Source: Mycoplasma yeatsii GM274B
Lineage (GTDB): Bacteria > Bacillota_I > Bacilli_A > Mycoplasmatales > Mycoplasmataceae
NCBI RefSeq assembly: GCF_000875755.1
Contig: NZ_CP007520.1
Coordinates: 310,001-374,000 of the forward strand
Length of the DNA stretch: 64,000 nucleotides
Direction of reading: 5' to 3'
The translations under genes and the position numbers were made by a program. This document shows, one piece after another, positions 27,620 to 42,642 of this stretch. Position 1 is the stretch's first letter, and each line of letters begins with the position of its first letter. Below the pieces are notes generated by a model. The model searched no databases. It saw nothing but the letters and a program-made list of their open reading frames with translations, and was not told the origin of the DNA.

Positions 27620-29758
27620 ATGGAATTTCAAGAAAAAGGAACTGTAACTGATGCTTTAAAAAAATATACTAGAGATTTAACTAAAAATGCTAAGGATGGA
27701 AAATTAGATCCCGTTATTGGGCGAGAAGAAGAAATATCAAGACTTATTCAAATTCTTTCTCGTAAAACAAAAAATAATCCAGTTTTAATCGGTGAACCAG
27801 GAGTTGGTAAAACTGCTGTTGTTGAAGGATTGGCTCAACGTATTGTAAAACAAGATGTACCTGATCTATTAAAAAATAAAAGAATTTTAGAATTAGATAT
27901 GGGAAGTTTAATGGCCGGAGCAATGTATATGGGTGATTATGAATCACGTGTTAAAGCCATTGTTAAAGAAATTGAAAAATCTAATGGTGAAATTATTTTA
28001 TTTATAGATGAATTACATTTAATCGTTGGAGCCGGAAGAACTGGATCTGGTGGTGGAATGGATGTTTCTAACTTATTAAAACCAGCACTAGCTAGAGGTG
28101 AATTAAGAGCGATTGGAGCAACTACTTTAAATGAATATAGAGAATACATTGAAAAAGATGCTGCTTTAGAAAGAAGATTTCAAAGAGTTTTAGTAAATGA
28201 ACCAACTATTGATGAAACAATTTCTATATTACGTGGACTAAAAGAAAGATTTGAAACATATCATGGAGTTAGAATTCACGATAATGCACTAGTAGCTGCT
28301 ACTAAATTATCAAGTAGATATGTAACTGATAGATTCTTACCAGATAAAGCAATTGATTTAGTTGATGAAGCTTCTGCTTCAATTAAAACCGAACTAGCAA
28401 GTGTTCCAATTGAACTAGATCAAGTTAATAGAAAAGTTATGCAACTTGAAATTGAAAAATCTGCGTTAGAAAAAGAAAAAGATGATAAATCAAAAGAAAG
28501 ATTAGCTGAAGCAGTTAAAGAACTTGAATCTCTTAAAAAACAACAAACCTCTTTAAATGAAAAATGATTAAAAGAAAAAGAATATCTAAATAAAATTAAT
28601 TCTTTAAAATCAACTATTGAAAGTTTAAAACAAGAACTAGAAAGAGTTCAAAGTGATGGAAATTATCAACGTGCAGGAGAAATTCAATACTCACTACTAC
28701 CATCACTTGAAAAACAATTATCAAGTTATGAAAACGATTCATCTGACAGAATAATATCTGAAGAAGTAAGTGAAAAAGATATTGCTCAAGTTGTTGCAAA
28801 ATCAACAGGTATTCCAGTTGATAGATTGATTTCATCAGAAAAAGAAAAATTATTAAATTTAGATAAATTATTAAAAGTTAGAGTTAAAGGTCAAGATGAA
28901 GCTATTAAAGCTGTAACTAATGCAATTATAAGAAGCAGAAGTGGAATCAAAGATCCTGAAAAACCAATTGGAAGCTTTCTATTTTTAGGACCAACTGGAG
29001 TAGGAAAAACAGAAGTTGCAAGAAGTCTTGCTGAAATTCTATTCAACTCACCTAAAAAAATGATTAGACTTGATATGAGTGAATATATGGAAAAACATTC
29101 AGTTGCTAAATTAATCGGTGCTCCTCCTGGTTATGTTGGTTATGAAGAAGGTGGAAGATTAACTGAACAAGTTAGAAGAAATCCTTATTCAATAATTCTA
29201 TTTGATGAAATTGAAAAAGCTCATCCTGATGTATTTAACATATTACTTCAAATTTTAGATGATGGAAGATTGACTGATTCACTAGGAAAAACTATTGATT
29301 TTAAAAACACAATTATTGTAATGACTTCAAATATCGGTAGCGAACAAATACTAGCTGCAACAAATTTAGAACCAGCAACATTTACAACAATTCAAGATGA
29401 ATTAAACAAAAACTTTAAACCTGAATTTTTAAACAGAATTGATAATATAATATTTTTCAATGCATTATCAGAAAATACAATTAGTGAAATTGTAGACAAA
29501 GTTTTAAATGAATTATCAGAAAGATTAATAAAAGATCAAAGCTATTACATTAATTTTTCAGAAGCTGCTAAAGATAAGATTATAAGAGAAGGTTATGACA
29601 GACAATTTGGTGCACGTCCTATTAAAAGATATATAGAAAAAAATGTTGAAACTTTATTAGCTCATGCAATCATCAGTCAGACAATCCAAGAAAATATAAG
29701 ATATACAATTGATGTTAAAGAAAATGAATTTGTTTTAGAAAAACAACAAATAAATTAG
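27620..29758 (+). CDS. clpB: ClpB disaggregase, form lacking the N domain
   Basis: ClpB is the hexameric AAA+ chaperone that works with DnaK to rescue aggregates. The 712-residue product starts just before the first ATPase domain (residues 30-50 DPVIGREEE; Walker [10 protein letters not shown]), contains a middle coiled-coil (roughly 285-400), and the second ATPase domain with Walker [10 protein letters not shown] and [13 protein letters not shown]. The ~140-residue Clp N domain is absent, as in other mollicutes. ATG 27620 follows AAGGGGTG; an upstream TTG would add only 12 residues. A CIRCE operator controls it. hrcA follows after 12 bp. Confidence 0.95.
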
Positions 29759-29770
29759 TTAGGATCAGTT

Positions 29771-30808
29771 ATGTTAAAAGAAAGACAAATAAAAATATTA
29801 GAAGCGATTGTCAAAGAATTCATTAAAACTAATCAACCCGTTGGATCAAAAAGAATCTTAGAATTATTAGATATCAAAGTTTCATCAGCAACAATTAGAA
29901 GTGAATCAGTTGTTTTAGAAGAATTAGGATATTTAGAAAAACAACACACTTCAAGTGGAAGAACCCCTTCTACTAAAGGTTATAGATTTTATGTAGATAA
30001 TATTATGAAATTTAATAACAATGAAGATAAGGATTTAAAAAAATATCTTCAACAAATATTTGAACTTCGTAATTATAATGTAGATAAAACTATAAATTAT
30101 GCCAGCGAAATAATTAGTGAAATTACTAAAATGACTGCAGTTGTTGTTAAAAAAACTAATTTTAAAGATATTAAACTTAAAAAAATAGATCTAATTATTA
30201 TTTCAGATCAAATTGCTAATGTTGTATTTATATTTTCTGATGGATCAGTTCAAAATAAAGTATTTAATTTAAATGATATTAGTTTAGAAGATCTTCAAAT
30301 TGCTATTAAATTATTTTCAGATTCTTTATTAGAAGTTAGTTTAGATCAATTAAATGAACATATTGATAAATTAAAAGAACAACTTGCATTAAGTATTAAA
30401 CAATATGATTATGTTTTAAATACATTTATAAGTACAATTTTAGATTCTAAAACAGATCAAAAAGAAATTCATGGAATGAGATACATGTTAGAAAATCCTG
30501 AATTTAGTGATACTGAAAAACTAAAAAAAGCTGTAAAATTAATGGAAGAGATTACTCCATTTCAATGATTTGATATAGCATATGAATCAAATAAAAGTTT
30601 AAATAAAATTTCAACAAAAATAGGTAATGAAATTAATGAAAATATTGATGATATTGCTATGGTAGGAACTGAGTTAAAAGTAGGAGAAAATTCTACTGTA
30701 CTAACTTTGATAGGACCAAAAAGAATTGATTATTCTCAAGTTAACAGGTTGATGAATTTAATCATTGAGATTTTAGAAGGAAAGGATTTGGATTATGGCA
30801 AAACATAA
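29771..30808 (+). CDS. hrcA: Heat-inducible transcription repressor HrcA
   Basis: HrcA represses CIRCE-bearing heat-shock promoters. The 345-residue protein opens with a winged helix (LKERQIKILEAIVKEFIKTN...PVGSKRI, then VSSATIRSESVVLEELGYLEKQHTSSGRTPSTKGYRFYVD) and closes with the GAF-like dimer region (VGTELKVGENSTVLTL). One TGA Trp near residue 267 is needed to reach the true end. Its 3' end overlaps grpE by 14 bp. Autoregulation is expected through the CIRCE at 27534. Confidence 0.95.
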
Positions 30809-31358
30809 ATCTAAAAATGATGAAATATTAAAAATATTAGATTCTCTAACTAAAGAACAAGCTGATAAAGTTAATGAATACATCAAAAGTATTAAATCTA
30901 AAAATGATGAATTAGTTGAAGAAAATAAAAAACTAAAAGAAGAAATAGATTATACAAAACAACTAAATGTTGCTGATATTGCAAATCTAACTAAAAAATA
31001 TAATCAAAAAGAATTAGAAATTAAAAAATATGGTGCATCAAAATTAGCTAAAGATATGATTCAACCAATTGAATTATTAAAAAAAGTTATTAATTCACCA
31101 ATTAATAATGATGCTGTTAAACCGTATGTTATGGGATTTGAAATGATTTCAAATCAATTAGTTCAATCACTTGAATCAAATAATATTAAACCAATGAATA
31201 CTCAAGTTGGAGAAATGTTTGATTCAACAAAACAAGAAGCAACTGAAGTAGTAGAAAATACTGAATTTGAATCAAATAGAATTGTTGCTGTTTTAAGTGA
31301 AGGATATATGATTCATGATAGAGTGTTAAGTTACGCACTTGTTAAAGTAGCTAAATAA
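30795..31358 (+). CDS. grpE: GrpE nucleotide exchange factor
   Basis: GrpE swaps ADP for ATP on DnaK. The 187-residue protein has an N-terminal coiled coil, NVADIANLTKKYNQKELEIKKYGASKLAKDMIQPIELL and the C-terminal beta domain ESNRIVAVLSEGYMIHDRVLSYALVKVAK, all family features. It overlaps hrcA and lies 56 bp before dnaK with no terminator between. Confidence 0.94.
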   Translation: MAKHKSKNDEILKILDSLTKEQADKVNEYIKSIKSKNDELVEENKKLKEEIDYTKQLNVADIANLTKKYNQKELEIKKYGASKLAKDMIQPIELLKKVINSPINNDAVKPYVMGFEMISNQLVQSLESNNIKPMNTQVGEMFDSTKQEATEVVENTEFESNRIVAVLSEGYMIHDRVLSYALVKVAK

Positions 31359-31399
31359 TAAATTAAAACATTAAAGATAAAAAACACTAAAAACATTAA

Positions 31400-33184
<1,785 letters not shown>

Positions 33185-33202
33185 TTATAAATTTTAAATA
33201 TG

Positions 33203-33230
33203 ACAAACTAACATGTGTTAGTTTGTTTTA
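33203..33230 (+). terminator. Terminator-like hairpin between dnaK and dnaJ
   Basis: ACAAACTAAC/GTTAGTTTGT perfect 10-bp stem with an ATGT loop and TTTTA tail. The weak T tail suggests reduced rather than blocked transcription into dnaJ. Confidence 0.7.
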
Positions 33231-33256
33231 TTGCATAAATCAGAAAGAGAGAAAAT

Positions 33257-34387
33257 ATGGCAAAAAGAGATTACTATGAAGTTTTAGGTGTTTCAAAAAC
33301 TGCAAGTGAAGATGAAATTAAAAAAGCTTACCGTAAGCTTGCTAAAAAATATCACCCTGATCTTAATAAATCACCTGATGCTGAAGAAAAATTCAAAGAA
33401 ATTAATGAAGCAGCTGAAGTTTTAACTGATAAAGATAAACGTGCTAGATATGATCAATTCGGTCATGCTGCTTTTGATCAAAATTCTGGATTTGGTGGAT
33501 TCGGTGGTTTTGGTGGATTTGAAGATATCTTTAGTCAAATGCGTTCATCAACTGGAGGTTCATCATTTTTTGGAGATATATTTGGTGACTTTTTCGGATC
33601 AAATTCTCGCTCAAATTCACAAAGAGTAACAAAAGGTGAAAGCATAAAAGTTAATATCTTTTTAACTTTTAAAGAATTATTATTTGGTGCAGAAAAAATT
33701 ATTGAAGCTCAATTATTAACTAGTTGTAAAACATGTGATGCAACTGGAGCTAAATCAAAAGATGATATAACTAAATGTAGTAAATGTTTTGGAACAGGTC
33801 ATGTTAACATTCAAAGAAATTTAGGAATGATTCAATTCCAACAAAGTGCAGTTTGTCCTGATTGTGATGGTGTTGGTAAAATCATTAAAAATAAATGTAA
33901 AGATTGTCGCGGTAAAGGTCATTATTTTGCTAAACAAAAAATTGAAGTTAATATCCCTAAAGGTGTGATGCCTGGTCAACAAATCAAAATGGCTAACAAA
34001 GCTCACGCTTCATTAAATGGTGGACCTAATGGAGATATATATATCGATCTATTATTAAAAGAATCTAAAGTTTATGAAATTATAAATGATTATGATCTTA
34101 AAATGATTTGAAATGTATCTTATATCGATGCTATTTTAGGAAATGAAATTACTATTAAAACTTTAGATGGTGATGTTAAAGTTAAATTACCAAAAGGAAT
34201 TAGTTCAAAAGAAACAATTAAGATTTCAAATAAAGGTTTATATAAACAAGTTAATAGAGATAAAAGAGGAGATCTATTTATTGAAATAAATATTGCCGTT
34301 CCTAGAAATCTATCTAATAAAGAAAAAGAGTTAATTCAAGCATTATCTGAAAATTCAAACTTTGAACCTAAAAACATAGTTGAATAA
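33257..34387 (+). CDS. dnaJ: DnaJ (Hsp40) co-chaperone
   Basis: Type I DnaJ of 376 residues. The J domain carries HPD (KYHPDLN) near residue 34, followed by a Gly/Phe-rich linker ([16 protein letters not shown]). Four zinc-finger repeats are visible: [24 protein letters not shown] and CKDCRGKG. The C-terminal substrate domains continue through one TGA Trp. It stimulates DnaK ATPase and delivers clients. AGAGAG precedes ATG 33257. It is partly separated from dnaK by a hairpin. Confidence 0.95.
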
Positions 34388-34391
34388 AATG

Positions 34392-34428
34392 AACATGTAA
34401 ACAAAAACTAGTTTACATGTTTTTCTTT
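34392..34428 (+). terminator. Terminator after dnaJ
   Basis: AACATGTAAAC/GTTTACATGTT perfect 11-bp stem followed by TTTCTTTTT. Confidence 0.87.
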
Positions 34429-34519
34429 TTAAAATATAATAACAAAGGATAGCTAATATATAGAATCTAAAAAAAATATTGATCGATATTAAAAAAGATT
34501 GGATATAAGGAGAAAATCT

Positions 34520-35479
34520 ATGGATAAAATAGCTGTAAAAAAAATATTGGATCTAATTAAAGAAAATGATTCAATTATACTTTTAAGACACGTTACTGCT
34601 GATGGAGATGCTTATGGATTTCAATTTGGTTTAAGAAATCTTATTAAGTTAAATTGACCAGAAAAAACAGTAAAAATTACAGGAAATCCTACTAAATATT
34701 TAGATTTTATTGGTAGTGATTTTGACGAAGTTAGCGATGAGGAGTTTAAAAATAGCTTAGTGATTATTGGTGATACAGCCAATAGACCAAGAATTGATGA
34801 ACCACGTTGACACTTAGGAAAAACAATTGTTAAAATTGATCACCACCCAAATAGAGATGTTTATGGTGATGTAATGTGAGTTGATCCTGATTATTGTGCA
34901 ACTTCAGAAATGTTAGCTGATATTATTTATCAAAATCCAGAATTAAAAATTGATGCTGACACTGCAAGAATAATTTATCATGGAATAGTAACTGATTCTA
35001 ATAGATTTATGTTACGTTATCCAAAACCAAGAACATTTAGATTAGCAGGTTTCTTATTAGAACAAGGTTTTGATTTAAGTGAACTATATCAAACTATGTA
35101 TCAAAAAACTGAAACTGATTTGAAATTAACTAGTTATGTTTATTCAAACTATAAAACAACTAAGAACGGAGTTAGTTATTTATATCTAAAATATTCACAA
35201 TTAAAAGAGCTCGGTTTAGACACTGATTATGTTGCTTATGAGTATGTTAACTTATTAAGTAATATTAAAGACAGACCAATTTGAGCATTCTTCTGTGAAT
35301 ATGAAAATGGATTAATAAGAGTTGAACTACGTTCTCAAAACATTCAAATCAATCAAGTTGCTGAAAAACACGGTGGTGGTGGACACAAAACTGCTGCTGG
35401 AATTAAAATTAGTAGTTTTGATATTGCTGATCAAGTTGTTCAAGATTTAGATGCTATTTTAGAAAAGGAGGATAAATAG
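34520..35479 (+). CDS. DHH/DHHA1 phosphoesterase (NrnA/MgpA-like)
   Basis: A 319-residue DHH-family phosphoesterase that degrades nanoRNA and/or pAp, or cyclic dinucleotide products. Metal motifs: RHVTADGDAYG (DxD), IGDTANRPR, VKIDHHPN (DHH) and the DHHA1 motif HGGGGHKTAAGIK near residue 290. TATAAT (34435-34440) is a possible -10, and an imperfect palindrome AATATTGATCGATATT lies at 34475-34490. AAGGAG precedes ATG 34520. Its stop shares a base with the GTG start of the next gene. Confidence 0.88.
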
Positions 35480-36900
35480 TGAACAAGTTTAAAAATATGT
35501 TCAATTGATTAAATGAAAAACACTCTGAACCTATCACTAAAGAAAACATGTATGACTTTATGATTAAAAGAGATTATTCATATAATCAAAACATGACATT
35601 CCTTATGACCTTTTTAGGTTACATGGTTTATTACTTCACAAGAAAACAATGAACTATTTGAGGAAGTATTGCTCAAGCAGATAACATAATAACTAAAGAT
35701 CAATTTGCTATAGTTGGATTAGCATTTGGTATTGCATATGGATTATGTAAGTTCATAACTTCACCACTTTCTGATACTAAATCAAATCGTTGATTATTAG
35801 GATTAGGACTAGTTGGTGCAGGAATTGTTAATATTTTAATCGGAGTTAGCTTTAGTTCAAAAGCTAATATGACTGCTTCAGTTGTAGGGGCATGTATCTT
35901 AATGGTGTTAATGGGATATCTTCACAGCCTTGGAGCAACACCAGCAATTCGTTTATTATATAAATGATTCAACCACAACAGTCGAAGAAACAGAATGGTA
36001 TTCTGAAACGTTTCTCATAACTTAGGAGGAGCTTTATCTGTTTCATTAATTCCTTTATCATTTACTATTTTTGGTGAAAAATTAGGAACTGTTGGATACT
36101 TCGTATTACCAAGTATATTAAGTATTGTTGTAGGTGTTATTATTGTTATATTTGCAAAAGATAGACCTGAACAAGTTGGATTACCACCACTTGACAAATA
36201 CTATAATTTAAAATTAATAGGTAAAACTGAACACGTAGCTAGCGAAGAAGATAACAAACCATTTAGTTATTTCTTTGTTAAATATGTATTAAAAAACAAA
36301 TGAATCTGATTACTTGTTATAGCAAATATTTGTACATATACAATGAGATCAGGATTAAATGACTTTACTTTAAGATATTTAAAAGATGTTCATAGTTTTG
36401 ATATCAAAAAACAAGCTGGTTTAATTTATTCAATGATGGATTATGGAGCAGCAGTTATAACACTTGTTGCAGGATTAACAATAAATAGATTCTTCAAAAG
36501 ATTCGTTCCTGTTATAATTTTATCTATTGCTATTGCAACTTGTGCTGTTATTGGAGTTTGACAATCTGGAAAAACAGTTCCATTATTAGCGTTTTCTATG
36601 TTCTTAGGAGGGTTTATATTTATTCCTCAAACATTCTTTGGAATGTTAGCTGGTGAATTCTCACATCATAGAGTAGTTTCTACTTCTTCAGGAATATTAG
36701 GAATTACAAGTTATGTTGTTGCAGATAGTTTAATTTCTAAAGTTGTTATCGGTATAGGAATTTTAGGAGATAAAGCGGGAGAAAAAGCTACTAGTTCTGC
36801 AGCACAATTCCAAACAATGTTCATATTAATGATCGTATTAGGAATCGTTGCTTGTTTATGTTTAGTTCCTATGTGAAATAAAAAAGTTTCAGGAAAATAG
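35479..36900 (+). CDS. Organophosphate:phosphate antiporter family permease (GlpT/UhpT-like)
   Basis: A 473-residue 12-TM MFS protein of the UhpT/GlpT type. Signatures: MVYYFTRKQWTIWG, YGLCKFITSPLSDTKSNRW, LYKWFNHNSRRNRMVFWN, SHNLGGALS and FAKDRPEQVGLPPLD. It probably imports glycerol-3-phosphate or a hexose phosphate in exchange for phosphate; the exact substrate is not decided. GTG at 35479 is the start: AAAGGAGG sits 7 nt upstream and no ATG fits as well. It overlaps the DHH gene stop by one base. Eleven TGA Trp codons break it in the bacterial code. Confidence 0.87.
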
Positions 36901-36920
36901 AAACTATAATAAATTAAAAG

Positions 36921-36956
36921 AATAAAGCTATTATTAATTAATAGTTTTATTTTTTA
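36921..36956 (+). terminator. Terminator after the GlpT/UhpT-like gene
   Basis: AATAAAGCTATTA/TAATAGTTTTATT stem with G-T pairs and a T6 tail. Confidence 0.75.
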
Positions 36957-36982
36957 TTTTAAAAAGTTAAAATATTAGTTAG

Positions 36983-38122
<1,140 letters not shown>

Positions 38123-38171
38123 TTAAAAAATAATTTATAATATATATTAGTTGAAAGAGGGAATAAGACTT

Positions 38172-38792
38172 ATGGCATCAGGAAATACAATAATGATGGT
38201 TGCGTTATTTGTATTTATTATTGGATTTGTTATTTGAAGTACTTTAACTTCAAGAAAAGCTAATAAAAAAGAAAAAGAAAAACGTTATCAACAAGTTAGA
38301 GACAAAATTAAACAATATATAGCAATTAATGAATCTAGAAAAAACTTAAGAATAGAATTTGAAAAAGTTTATTCTAGAAGAGGTGCTGAATATAAATATC
38401 GTGATGTTTTTGATGTTATTGTTCATTTAGTTTCACCAAAAACTCAAGAAATCATTGAAGTTAGAGCTTATGAAGTTGAAGGTTTAACTACTAAAATTAA
38501 TAAAAATGATTATAAAACAGACTGAATTGTTAATGCTCGATTAGATTTAGAAGAAACTAAAAGAAGAATTGCAATTGGTGAAAAAGAAATTAAACTTACA
38601 AAAGAAGAAAAAAAACAATTACGTTTAGCTGAAAAAGCTAGTGCAAAACAACTTCAACAAGAAGAAAAAATAAGATTAAAAGAAGCTAAACAAAAATCTA
38701 AAGAACAAAAGAAAAACTTAGATATTAATCACGAAAGAAGAATGCACCGTTCAAAACATAAATTCGTTCCAACTAGAGTTAAAGAAAATTAA
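38172..38792 (+). CDS. Single-TM protein with highly charged C-terminus
   Basis: A 206-residue protein with an N-terminal hydrophobic anchor (NTIMMVALFVFIIGFVIW, residues 5-22), then a cytosolic domain with RRGAEYKYRDVFDVIVHLVSPK and a long Lys/Glu-rich helix (about residues 140-190) ending RMHRSKHKFVPTRVKEN. It is read through TGA at residues 22 and 118. AGAGGG precedes ATG 38172, and TATAAT (38136-38141) may be its -10. No family recognised; a coiled-coil membrane-bound role is likely. Confidence 0.72.
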
Positions 38793-38798
38793 TAAATT

Positions 38799-38831
38799 TA
38801 AAATTACAATCATATTAGATTGTAATTTTTA
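38799..38831 (+). terminator. Terminator after the single-TM protein gene
   Basis: AAATTACAAT/ATTGTAATTT perfect 10-bp stem with T tail. Confidence 0.85.
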
Positions 38832-38887
38832 TTTGCTTAGCAATGAAGTATAATTTTATTTAAAGAATGTAGAAAATAGGTAGTAAA

Positions 38888-41014
38888 ATGTCAAATATTT
38901 TTAAAACAAATATATCTAAAGAAACATTTAAAACAGCTAATACTCAATGTATTAAACAAGCTTGAGTTTTTCACAGTATACAAAATTTTAAAACAACATT
39001 AGAACTTAGTAAAAACAAAAAATATTTTTTTAATTTAGATAATGATTTAGAATCTGAAGATGATTACAACTCTAATGCAACTAATATAAATTTATTTGAA
39101 GATTATGTTTTTTCTGATTTAAAAACTGATAAAGAAAAAGAATTAATTAGACAAAAATTAGAAGAAAGTATTTTAAGTGATGATGGTTTTAGTTTAGAAG
39201 AATTTCAAGGTGATGCTATTGAAGATGGTAAAGAATTTGGTCAAAAAGCAATTGAATTTTTTGAAATAGAAAAAAGAAAAAATCATCCAAACAAACTTAC
39301 TAAAAGTTTTAATGAAATAACAAAAATCCAACAAGCAGTTAAAGAAACAAAAGAGTTGATAGAAAAGTATCAAGATAAATATATTTATTTATATGAACCT
39401 GCATTTGAATATGATAATTTTAATTTAAAAGTTAGATGTGATATTTTAAAACTTTTAGGTGATAATCGTGTTGAAATTATAGAAGCTAAAGCAACAAGTA
39501 GTGTGAAAAAAGAGCATTTTTGAGATTTAGTTTATCAAGCTTATGTTTTAGAAAAAAACGGTTATATTGTTGAAAATATAAAGATTTGTAAGTTAAATAG
39601 AGATTATTTACACGCTGAAGATTTAAATTATTATTTTGATTTTAAAAAAGAATTAGCTGATCTTGATGATAAATATTCAGATGATGAAATTTCATTTGAT
39701 CAAGCTAAACAAATTGTTAAAAATATAGATAATTTAAATTTAAATTTTAAAGACTTAGATGATACTGAAGATCTTGATATTGAAAAACTTGTTAGTTTAG
39801 ATGAATTAACATTTGGTGAATCTCAAAATAGACCCACATTATTTCAAGACTATCAAAACTTAAAAAACTTTATAGATTTAGATGAATTATTTTATAAAAT
39901 ATCAGAATATTTAAGTTTAAATGAAAATGATATTTTAAATATTTTTAACAACGAATCATGTTATTTACAAGTTGCTAAAACTAGATCAAGAAATGCTGTG
40001 TGAACTAATTGACAAATACCTGAAAAATCATCATGTAAACATGTTTTAAAATATTTTGATCAAACTATTGAAGGATGATGACAATTAACTGGTAAAAATA
40101 AAGATAAAAGAGCATTTTTAATTAAAGAGTTACCTTCACCTTATTTTAAAGATTACAATACATTAAATGATGTTGTAATAGATAACTTAGTTGATTCAAA
40201 AACTTTCTTTAATAAAGATCAAGAAAGAATATTTGAAGTAGCTAAATATGAACAAGAAATTTTAAATGATGAATCGTTAATGATTAAAGATGAAAACTAT
40301 GATTTTTTAAAACAAGAATTAAAAAAATATGAAAAATATCCTATTTTTATGTATGATTTTGAAACAGTTAAATTCGCTGTTCCTAGATTTTATAAAACAA
40401 ATCCATATCATCAAACACCGTTTCAATATTCGATTCATATAATTAATGATGATAATTACGATTATAATAATGAACAAACAATGAAGCATTATCAATTTTT
40501 ATCAGATTCAAAACAAGACCCTAGAAAAATGTTTGTAATTCAGTTTTTAAAAGATATTTTTGAAAATGATCCTGGAGTTTATGTTGCTTATAATAAATCT
40601 TTTGAACAAAGAGTTTTAAAATGTTTAGCTTGTTTATTTCCTGAATTAGAATTACCTTTAATGTATATTGTTAATAATACAATTGATTTAATTGATTTTT
40701 TTAAAGGTAAAAAAGGACAAAGACCTTCATTTTTAATAGCTAATAAAAATTTTCATGGACTAACTTCAATTAAAAAAACTCAACCCGCTTTAGATCCTCA
40801 TTTTACTTATAAAATGTTAACTATTAATAATGGTGGAAAAGCAAGTGAAATGTTTAGAAGATTTTTAGAAGATAGACTTGATGATCAACTTTGAGATCAA
40901 ACATTTAAACAAGACATGATTAATTATTGTAACCGTGATACTTTAGCGATGGTTGTGATTTTAAAAAGAGTTTTTGAAATAACTAGAAAGTGAGAAAAAA
41001 AGCATGGAAAATAA
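38888..41014 (+). CDS. Cas4-like/DUF2779 nuclease
   Basis: A 708-residue protein. The N-terminal half shows a Cas4/RecB-like PD-(D/E)XK core: FNLKVRCDILKLLGD, then VEIIEAKATSSVKKEH and LVYQAYVLEKNG (near residues 180-220). The C-terminal half is DUF2779 with DEDD exonuclease-like residues: IFMYDFETVKFAVP (DxE), VYVAYNKSFEQRVLKCL and MINYCNRDTLAMVVIL (YxxxD). Such proteins occur in many mollicutes and other bacteria with no assigned role; a combined endo/exonuclease in DNA repair or defence is plausible. Six or more TGA codons. Its end overlaps fmt by 11 bp. Confidence 0.8.
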
Positions 41015-41960
41015 AAAAATTAAAGCTGTATTTTGTGGAACACCTAAAATTGGAGCCACTATTTTAAAAGCATTAACTGAGATTGAAGAAATTGAAGTAA
41101 TTCTTGCTATAAGTCAACCAGATAAACCTCAAGGAAGAAAAAAAGAATTAGTCCCAACCCCTGTTAAGCAAATGGCATTAGATAATAATATTAAAGTAAT
41201 TCAACCTGTAAAAATAGGTGATGCTTATGAACAGTTAGCTGAATTAGATTTCGATTATTTTATTACTTGTGCTTATGGTCAATTTATTCCTACTAAAGTT
41301 TTAAAATTAGCTAAATTTGATTCTATTAATTTTCACGGAAGTTTATTACCTGAATTAAGAGGTGGAGCTCCTATTCAATATGCAATTAAATTAGGTAAAA
41401 AAACAACTGGAATGAGCATTATGAAAATGGTTAGAGAAATGGATGCTGGAGATTATTATGTTCAAGAATCTATTGATATTTTAGATAGTGATGACTCAGG
41501 TAGTTTATTTGATAAAATGGCTGATTTAGGTGCTGATATGGCTAAAAAATATTTAGTTGATATTTACAATAATAAATATGAACCAATCAAACAAGATGAA
41601 TCTAAAGTTACATTTTGTCGAAATATTGCTCCTGAAGAAGAAAAAATTAATTGAGATGATACATCATTTAATGTTTTTAATTTAATTAGATCACTATCAC
41701 CAACTCCAATTAGTTATACAACTATAAATGAACAAAGATATAAAATTAAAAGTTCAAAAATAACTGAAATAGATGATAAATTTATTAATGTTAAACCTGG
41801 AACTATTATTGATATTAATAAACAGGGAATAGTTGTTAAAACAAAAGATAAAGCAATTACTATTTTAGAAATTCAACGTCAAGGTAAGAAATTACAACCT
41901 GCATCAATATATTTTTTAAATAATTTATCTGATTTAAAAATTAATGATATTTTTGAATAA
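41004..41960 (+). CDS. fmt: Methionyl-tRNA formyltransferase
   Basis: Fmt formylates initiator Met-tRNA using 10-formyl-THF. The 318-residue enzyme has FCGTPKIGATILKAL at the N-terminus, QPDKPQGRKKELVPTPVK, the catalytic NFHGSLLPELRGGAPIQYAI (Asn-His, with SLLP) near residue 110 and GMSIMKMVREMDAGDYY. The C-terminal OB-like domain follows one TGA Trp. It starts inside the DUF2779 gene end, so expression is coupled to it. Confidence 0.94.
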
Positions 41961-41999
41961 AACCATTGGTTATACGCTAGTCAATATCTACGATTTAAG

Positions 42000-42008
42000 T
42001 GGTATAAT
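42000..42008 (+). promoter_or_regulatory. Extended -10 promoter of efp
   Basis: TGGTATAAT with a perfect TATAAT at 42003-42008. The leader to ATG 42063 is about 47 nt. Confidence 0.6.
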
Positions 42009-42062
42009 ATTATAGAATTTTGCTTTTAAGCAAGAAATTTATTATTAAAAAGGAGAGTACAA

Positions 42063-42617
42063 ATGTCAGTTAATGATTTACGTCCAGGAACTACCTTCTT
42101 ATATGATGGTAATATTTATCTAGTTTTAGAACAATCATTTTCTAAAACAGGACGTCAACAAGGAAAGGTTTCTGTTAAAGCTAAAAACTTAAGAACAGGA
42201 TCACGTGTTGACATAACTTTTACTGGTGGAGAAAAAGTTGACAAAGCAATGATCGAAAGAAAAGATATGCAATATTTATACAACGATGGAGTTGATGCAT
42301 ATTTAATGAACACTGAAACTTATGATCAAGTTCAAATTCCAATGACAAGACTAGAATGAGAAAAAAACTTCTTAGTTGATGGTTTAATGATCAAAATGAC
42401 TGAATTTGAAGGCGAAGTTTTAGGTATTAACTTACCTGATAAAGTTGAATTAACAGTTGTTGAAGCTGAAGCCGCTGTTAAAGGAGATACAACAAGTGGA
42501 GCTCAGAAAAAAGCTGTACTAGAAACAGGTTTAGAAATTATGGTTCCTTTATTTGTTAATGAACAAACTAAAGTTATTATTTCAACAAATGATGGAAAAT
42601 ATGTTGGTAGAGCTTAA
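42063..42617 (+). CDS. efp: Elongation factor P
   Basis: EF-P relieves ribosome stalling at polyproline. The 184-residue protein has the three-barrel plan: MSVNDLRPGTTFLYDGNIYLVLEQ, LRTGSRVDITFTGGEKVDKA, and the C-terminal GLEIMVPLFVNEQTKVIISTNDGKYVGRA. The tip loop, normally PGKG with a modified Lys, here reads SKTGRQQGKVSVK, placing Arg31 at the tip. AAAGGAG precedes ATG 42063. One TGA Trp near residue 99. Confidence 0.94.
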
Positions 42618-42642
42618 TCTAACAAACCAAGAGGTGATTTAA

